A stretch of 64,000 bases of DNA from Neckera pumila. Its lineage: Eukaryota > Streptophyta > Bryopsida > Hypnales > Neckeraceae. Position numbers and translations under genes: made by a program. A model generated the notes under the pieces. The model saw nothing but the letters and a program-made list of their open reading frames with translations, was not told the origin of the DNA and ran no database searches. The stretch lies in contig OZ018415.1 of assembly GCA_963969595.1 (NCBI GenBank), positions 10,230,001 through 10,294,000 of the forward strand. Direction: 5' to 3'. The first letter of the stretch is position 1, and every line of letters starts with the position of its first letter. Positions 58,244 to 64,000 of the stretch are shown here, piece by piece.

Positions 58244-58985
58244 TACTAACTAGTGGAATACATGTATTTTTGAGATTGCATTGGACACATCACCATTCCT
58301 GTAGACTTCTATGATGATGGTTCTAGCACAGACTCCCAAATAATGTACTTTACTACATAGATAGCGACAGCTCGTGACGTCATTTACTTACACAAAAGTA
58401 ACATTGCATAGTGATTGTACATTGATAGATGAAATATATGTACATTTATTAAATACTTTCAATAAATTGCAATGTATTTGTAATTACTACGTGTTACTGG
58501 CTAATTTTGCTACTGTATGCGTGCTTCATGTGTCAATGCATTGCTTATTTTGTATTTATAGAGAAGAATTTAACTTCAATTCATGATTTCTAGTGCTTCC
58601 TAAACCTCTCGTATCCCTGGAAAACTCCCATTTTAATGAATATGATGTTTGAGAGCTTATGGTCAGTATAAAAAACATCTATTTTCAATACTTTGAAATT
58701 TGTAGTTTATTCATTCATTGTCCAAAAAATTGCATTCCAAGAGAATCTAAAATCTACTTTTAACGACTACCAATCCCACAAAAGAATTTCAATATAATAC
58801 TGGGAACCATATTGAATTGCTTGTTTATGTGATATCAAGTGTAGTTAGCTTGTATAGAATTTAATTGGCATATTTTCTTCATGACTTCATGATAAAGGTA
58901 ATGAAACATTACCTTCACTTATGACCTTATCATAAATTTATCATGACCTTACTATAATGGTAATATAATGGTAATGGTCATGACC
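58244..58985. other. AT-rich DNA with repeat family E in reverse
   Basis: Bases 58660-58860 are the reverse complement of family E (49974-50130 and 51150-51360). Bases 58870-58985 carry GGTAATG/CATTACC and ATGACCTTATCAT words like those at 50600-50850. No gene. Confidence 0.4.
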
Positions 58986-59907
58986 TTAACCTCTAAAGTC
59001 CTAAGGTCATTTTTCTGTCAAAAACGACTCAAAACTGCTAGTTCTTCTACATTCATCTAAGAAAAGAGAAGAAAAGTTTTCTTTTAAAATCCAACCATAG
59101 GATCTTGTACAAAAATTATCTCAGATCATGTAGTGAGAACTTCATAAGGTTTGACCTTATAGATTAGAAGATATTAGCATTCAAAGTTGGTAAAAATTAT
59201 TTTTTGGAACACTAGCCTGCAATTTTAGATGAGTTTGATTGCCATTTATGAAAAAATTTGCATTGCAGACTTCAAATTTAATTTATTTTGTGTTGAAGAA
59301 TTGAATTGAGAGTCTAGGATAAATTTTCAAATAGACACACTTGATTTTCATTCTTTAAAAGATTATTTAGTAGAAGTAGGTCCAAAATTGAAAGAAAAAC
59401 TAAACTGTTAATAACTCTAAGATGGGCTTAAAATACTATGATCCCAATAATAATATTGTTTTAGCAAGCAAATTTAATCTAGTCAAACAATTCTTTTTGA
59501 AAAATTGTGAAAATTGCATTCGAAAATGAATAATACAGATCATTTTTTCAAGAAGATGCTCTAATTGCTCCAAAAAGAAGATTGTCTATAACTTTCACAT
59601 AACATTTCCATATGGAATGAATAAAAGCTTCCCATATAGATAAAATTACAATAAATGAGAAACTAATTTCTTAAAAGAATTAAAAAAAAATTTTGTGAGG
59701 AGATTTCTGCCTGCCGCTTCAGGAAAAAGGGCCTTTTGTGCCATAACTTTTGCTCCCATGCATCGATTGAAATAAAAATTATATCCCCAAAAAGCTAATG
59801 TGTTTTTCTATCATCATAAAAAGTTTCAAAAAATCATGTTGAGGCCATAAGAGCTTGCCCAAAATCCATTTTGACCCTTGAATGGACAATAGGACTTTAG
59901 AGGTTAA
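58986..59907 (-). mobile_element. TTAA element, 922 bp
   Basis: Ends are TTAA-CCTCTAAAGTCCTAAGG and AATAGGACTTTAGAGG-TTAA. The interior follows the reverse family layout, including CCATAGGATCTTGTACA, GTCTATAACTTTCACATAAC and CATAACTTTTGCTCCCATGC. It lies immediately left of a D element. Non-coding. Confidence 0.83.
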
Positions 59908-61552
59908 TGTAATGTGGCATGGAGAGCGACCAAGCTATCTTTTGCTATAACTTTTGAATCATGAGTTTGATGAATTTGAAATTTTTATTGGAGACAACTA
60001 TCTTGATTGTCATTGTATCCCTTATATTTTTAAAAGTAGAAAATATTTTATATTTAAAAATCATTTTTTGAAAATTTGTCACACTTTCAAGTTTGAGATT
60101 TTAATCCTTAAAGGACCAAGGCCATTATTCTGCCAAAAAACACTCAAAATTGCCAATTCAATAGTAAATAGTAAAAAATTTTGAAAATAGTTTTTTGCTT
60201 CACATCTAACCCTGGGATCTTATACCTAACTAGTATGGCAACATCTAGGAAAGAATTTAGAATTTTTGATCGCATAGATTGCAGGATGTCTGCATTTAAA
60301 GTGAAAAAACAAGTTTTTTAGCACATTGTGGGACTAGATTTTTTGACTTTGAACATTTTTAACTTTAAACATTTGCACTATAGAGTTTTGAGCTTTAAAT
60401 CTTTAAAGTGGAGAACTAGGTTGAGAGTCTAGCAAAACTAAATAAACAAAATAAAATTAATTTTCGTTATTATAAAAATTATTAAGTAGAAGTAGGTATG
60501 AGATAGAAGGAAAATCTAAAATAGATAAAATAATCAAAAAAAATTCTATGGAACTAAAATGCACTAATTTCAATGGTGAAATTGTTTGACCAATAAAACT
60601 AAACCATGTGGAATATTTTTTTGAAAAATTGTGAAAATTGCATTCAGAAATGAATTCTACAAGTTATTTTTTTTTGGAAGAAGCTTTGAGTGCCCAAAAA
60701 ATTAGATTGTCCATAACTTTCTTATAACAAATCCAAATGGAATGAATCAAAGCTTTTGAGATAGACAAAAATATAATCTATGGGAAAAAGAATTCATAAA
60801 AAAGAATTTAATTTTTGCAAAAATAATTTTGCTACCCCTTCTTGAGTTCTCTCCTATTTTGAGCTTAGTTGGGCATAACTTTTGTTTGCGGACACCGATT
60901 GAAAAAAAAAATTTATTCCCGCAAAGCTTATCAGGATTTCTTAACTTCCAAAAAGGTTTCAAAAACTCAGGACAAAAGTTCAGCCCATAGGTACCTGTCC
61001 AAAACCCCAAATGTCCACCGAATCGATAATGGTCCTTTAGGGGATAAAGAGTTAGGATACCCAAAATTATTGATTTAAAGTTGAAATTTTTTTGTAGTTT
61101 ATTTTTCCAATAGGCAATCATATTCCTAATGAGGGGCATCTAAAAATTTATAATTTTATATCCTCCATATTTGTGCAAATAGATCGAGCTCCCTGACATG
61201 TGCACTTGTGAACATTGATAGATGGTTCCAAATTCATTCTTTTGGTGAATTCTCCTCACCATCAGGTCCTCATAAGTGGCCAATTATTTATTTTTTTATT
61301 TTTATAATAATTTAAATATTAAAGTGTCTATTTTCTTCAAAATTTTGTCACTCTATTCTATGAATAACTTTTGATCTACATTTTTTAGATCTCAAATTTT
61401 AGTGATATGTTGTTTTTATTGTTATTTTTTATATTTAGATACTAATTACCTCTTTTAAAATTTTTTTTTTAAAAATATTTTTCCAAATGGTTATAATACA
61501 ATTAATACTAGCCCAAATGGTGCAAAACCAACATGTCATTCTTGCAATCATC
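59908..61552 (+). mobile_element. Repeat family D, copy 5, split by a TTAA element
   Basis: The parts 59908-60100 and 61048-61552 together follow the layout of the reference copy at 26212: CTATAACTTTTGAATCATGA, TTTGTCACACTTT, then after the insertion ACCCAAAATTATTGATTTAAAG, TATCCTCCATATTTGTGCAA and the end CATTCTTGCAATCATC. The left terminus is eroded. No protein is encoded. Confidence 0.6.
60101..61047 (-). mobile_element. TTAA element nested in a D element, about 947 bp
   Basis: It begins TTAA-TCCTTAAAGGACCAAGGCC and ends AATGGTCCTTTAGGGG followed by ATAA, one mutation from TTAA. The interior is the reverse-orientation family (TGCCAAAAAACACTC, CATAACTTTTGTTTGCGG, CATAGGTACCTGTCC). It interrupts the D copy at the stretch equivalent to TTTTTAGTATTGG in the reference D element. 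Confidence 0.8.
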
Positions 61553-61795
61553 TTGCTGGGAAGAGCTTAAACATTGCATGTGCAATAAATGGGGCCTCTA
61601 CATTACATATGTGACAATTTGTATACTTGAATTGAACCCATTCAAGAGATAATGCCAACTAATTTGGATAAATTGAGGCAATTTTGGGAGTCAATAATGC
61701 ATGCCACAGTCATGGAATTCCTCAAATTAATGGAATTGACATTGAAGTGCTTCACTTCCTCAATTAGTGAGCTAGTGCATACCATGGATCAAAGA
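61553..61795. other. Short spacer between repeats
   Basis: No gene or repeat boundary seen. Confidence 0.35.
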
Positions 61796-62532
61796 TGGGT
61801 CATTGCATGAAACACTTGTACTATTTTTCGTCACACGTTGCGTGTTGATTAGTTGTTTGGCTATAACTTTTTGCATTTTTACTTCAAATGACTCAAAATT
61901 CATAGACAAGGTACCTATGGCTATTATACACCTCGTCCGATTTTTTGGAAATTTTAGAAAATGTTTTACTATTTAATAATAGCCCTGATATTATGTCTTA
62001 TTTGCCAATTTGGAGGGTTTTAGTACTATTTAGTACCGAAAAAAAAATGAATTTGGAGCTGAAATTTGGTGGACATGGTCTTCTAATAGAATTATAGCTA
62101 TTATCCAAAGCAATTTTAAAAATACTCAAATTTATGTAGTGTAGAAGTTCACAAAGTGAACTTCATTCAACTTCCATTTTGAAACAAACAAAACATATTT
62201 TTGGTGGTTTCTTTAGTGAATGACCATCTACATAGAGTTTTTAGTAATGGCCAATTTTTATTTTACTTATTTAAATTTATTTCCTATTTTTAACTAATTT
62301 AAACATCAAAATATCTATTTTCATGAGTTTTGGCACTTTTCTAGTTCTCCTATTTAGAGAATTTTCCTAGGTTTTTCCTTTGGTAGTTACCTTCATTTAA
62401 AAGGTGTATACACTAGCCATATTTTTTATAATTTTTAAAAATTATTTTTCTAATTTTAAAGTACTTGAGAAAAAAAATCATGAGTACTGTGAAAACGCAA
62501 CAAATCGTACAGGTGTTTTGTGCAATCACCCA
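61796..62532 (+). mobile_element. Repeat family D, copy 3
   Basis: Ends are TGGGTCATTGCATGAAACAC and the inverse GGTGTTTTGTGCAATCACCC-A. Internal landmarks are CTATAACTTTTTGCATTTT, TTGGAGCTGAAATTTGG, CACTTTTCTAGTTCTCC and AAAAGGTGTATACACTAGCC. It lies about 25 bp left of the next TTAA element. Non-coding. Confidence 0.65.
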
Positions 62533-62556
62533 AATAAGAAAAATTATAGACCTACT

Positions 62557-64000
62557 TTGACTCCTAAAGGATCAAGGTCGTTTTTCTATAAAGAAACCAT
62601 TCAAAACTACCATTTATGTTGCATTCACCCAAGAATGTAGATTGAACATTTTTTAAAAACTTAACCATTAGATCCTTGGTTAGATCTTGCACTTCATTTG
62701 TTTGAAATCATGTGATAAAAATTTCATGAAGTTTAATTGTACAGATTAGAAGATATTAGCATTCAAAGTTGGAAGAAGATTTTTTGAACGTTGGCTTACA
62801 ATTTTAGATTACCTAAACCGCCAATTGTAGAAATTTTTGGTAATACAAACTTTGATTTAAAAAACATTGTATTGAAAAATTGAGTTGAAAGTCTAAGGAA
62901 AAAAATTCAAAAAACACACATTTGATTTTCATTCTTTAAATAATTATTAAGTAGAAGTAAGTCCAAGATCGAAAGAAAAAAAAAATCATTAATAGTTTTA
63001 TAATGGGATTGAAACACAGTAATCCCAATGGCAAGATTGTTTTAGCAAGCAAACCTAACCTTGTAAAATAATTTTTCTTAGAAAAATTGTAAAAAATTGC
63101 ATTTAGAATTGGATCATTGCAAGAAAGAGTGGTACTGGTTATTTGTCACAAAGGGAATGTTGATGCTTTCTTTTGCAATAACTTTTGAAGCATGATTCAT
63201 AAGAAGTTGAAATTTTTATTAGGCTTTTTTGTCTTCAGTGTATGCATATCTTATATTATTGATAAAATTAATTAATTATATTATTAATTTCAAAAGATAA
63301 TTTTACATTTAAAATCCGTTATATTCATTCATTATGAAATGAATTTTAAGGGATTTTTCATACTATATCTTCTCCAAATTTAATGATATAGACTATAGAG
63401 TTGAAATTTCTATGGTCTATTCTTATAGTAGGAAGTCATTTTTCTATAAAGGAAAATTTAAAAATGTTTTATTTTATGTCCTCTATGTTCATGCAAATAG
63501 GGCTTCAACATTTCCCTTAAACATTGAGAATGGTTTCAAGATCATTCTTTCTGGTGAAATCTCTTTATAATGAAGCCTTCCCAAATGGCCAATTTTTGGG
63601 GGGTCTTTGAAAATTGTTTTTCCTATTTTTTACAAACTAAAACATCAAAATATGTAATTTCTTGCAATTTTCAATTTTTTTGTTCTCCAACTCAGAGGAT
63701 TTTTTGATGCTTTTCCTTCACAATACACTTTTTTTTACAGGTGTATGTACATTGTTCATATTTCTAATATCCTAAAATAAATATTTTTCTAATTTTATAG
63801 TATTCCTTCTAATAAAGCTAAAAACAACCAAAGTGGAACAAAAATGTCCACTCATTTTTGCAATGACCCAAATGAATCGTACAAAATTATTTTTCAAAAC
63901 GATGCATAGATTGCCCAAAATATAAGGTTGTCTTTAACTTTCTCATTACGAGTTCGAACAAAATGAATAAAAATCTAGTGATCCACATGTAGACAAAATT
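62557..64000 (-). mobile_element. TTAA element split by a D element, running off the window
   Basis: The left end is degenerate (TTGA-CTCCTAAAGGATCAAGG). The body 62557-63109 follows the reverse family layout to GCATTTAGAAT, is interrupted by the D copy 63110-63870, and resumes at 63871 (AATGAATCGTACAAAATTAT, then GATTGCCCAAAATATAAGG). The remainder lies beyond the window. Confidence 0.7.
63110..63870 (+). mobile_element. Repeat family D, copy 4, nested in a TTAA element
   Basis: Ends are TGGATCATTGCAAGAAAGAG and the inverse CTCATTTTTGCAATGACCCA. It carries the D landmarks (AATAACTTTTGAAGCATGAT, GTAGGAAGTCATTTTTCTAT, TGTCCTCTATGTTCATGCAA, AGGTGTATGTACATTG). The host sequence suggests a target of about three to four bases (AAT), but this is not certain. 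Confidence 0.68.

Noticed and set aside
1..64000. tRNA or rRNA genes
   Set aside because: A visual search for the T-arm box and conserved rRNA blocks gave no convincing candidate; a covariance-model scan was not possible here.

Overview
The window is nuclear DNA of a land plant. The evidence is spliced genes with GT-AG introns, plant-type GDP-mannose pyrophosphorylase and secretory cyclophilin sequences, a MULE-type transposase remnant, L1-type LINE fragments and many MITEs. Exons are clearly GC-richer than the very AT-rich surroundings. The species cannot be named from the sequence. The MULE and FCP1-like families remind me of bryophyte or lycophyte genomes, but that is an impression only.

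Only two genes look intact. (1) 38849-41272 (+) is a four-exon gene for a 361-residue mannose-1-phosphate guanylyltransferase (GDP-mannose pyrophosphorylase, VTC1/CYT1 type). It has a TATA box about 400 bp upstream and a minisatellite in intron 3. (2) 46652-47269 (+) is an uninterrupted 205-residue cyclophilin with an N-terminal signal peptide (cyclophilin B / CYP20-1 class). Both are probably housekeeping genes: one feeds GDP-mannose into ascorbate, cell-wall and N-glycan synthesis, the other assists folding in the secretory pathway. Each sits in a repeat-poor pocket of about 2-4 kb.

Two regions hold decayed genes. Bases 1-3317 are a MULE-like transposase (zinc finger, DDE core, SWIM finger) with several stop codons and a probable frameshift. 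Bases 53695-57867 are a multi-exon relic with an FCP1/NLI-interacting-factor phosphatase domain. It is broken by stops and frameshifts and by a CACTA-type MITE, although several exons keep open frames and splice signals.

Most of the rest is transposon sediment. The dominant family is a non-autonomous element of about 930 bp, with termini CCCCTAAAGGACCA and TTAA target duplications, present in about 13 copies. Uninterrupted copies of the host repeats in this same window still carry TTAA at the insertion points, so the target site can be read directly. This is the piggyBac (or Sola3) signature, which is uncommon for a land plant. The TTAA elements nest in each other, in a second repeat ('C', 9.1-18 kb) and in a third ('D', with TGGGT-ATTGC type ends), and one is itself split by a D element. 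CACTA-type, Stowaway-like and Harbinger-like MITEs, other TA-flanked MITEs, LINE 3' tails, foldbacks and microsatellites fill much of the remainder. No rRNA, tRNA, CRISPR or organellar sequence was recognised.
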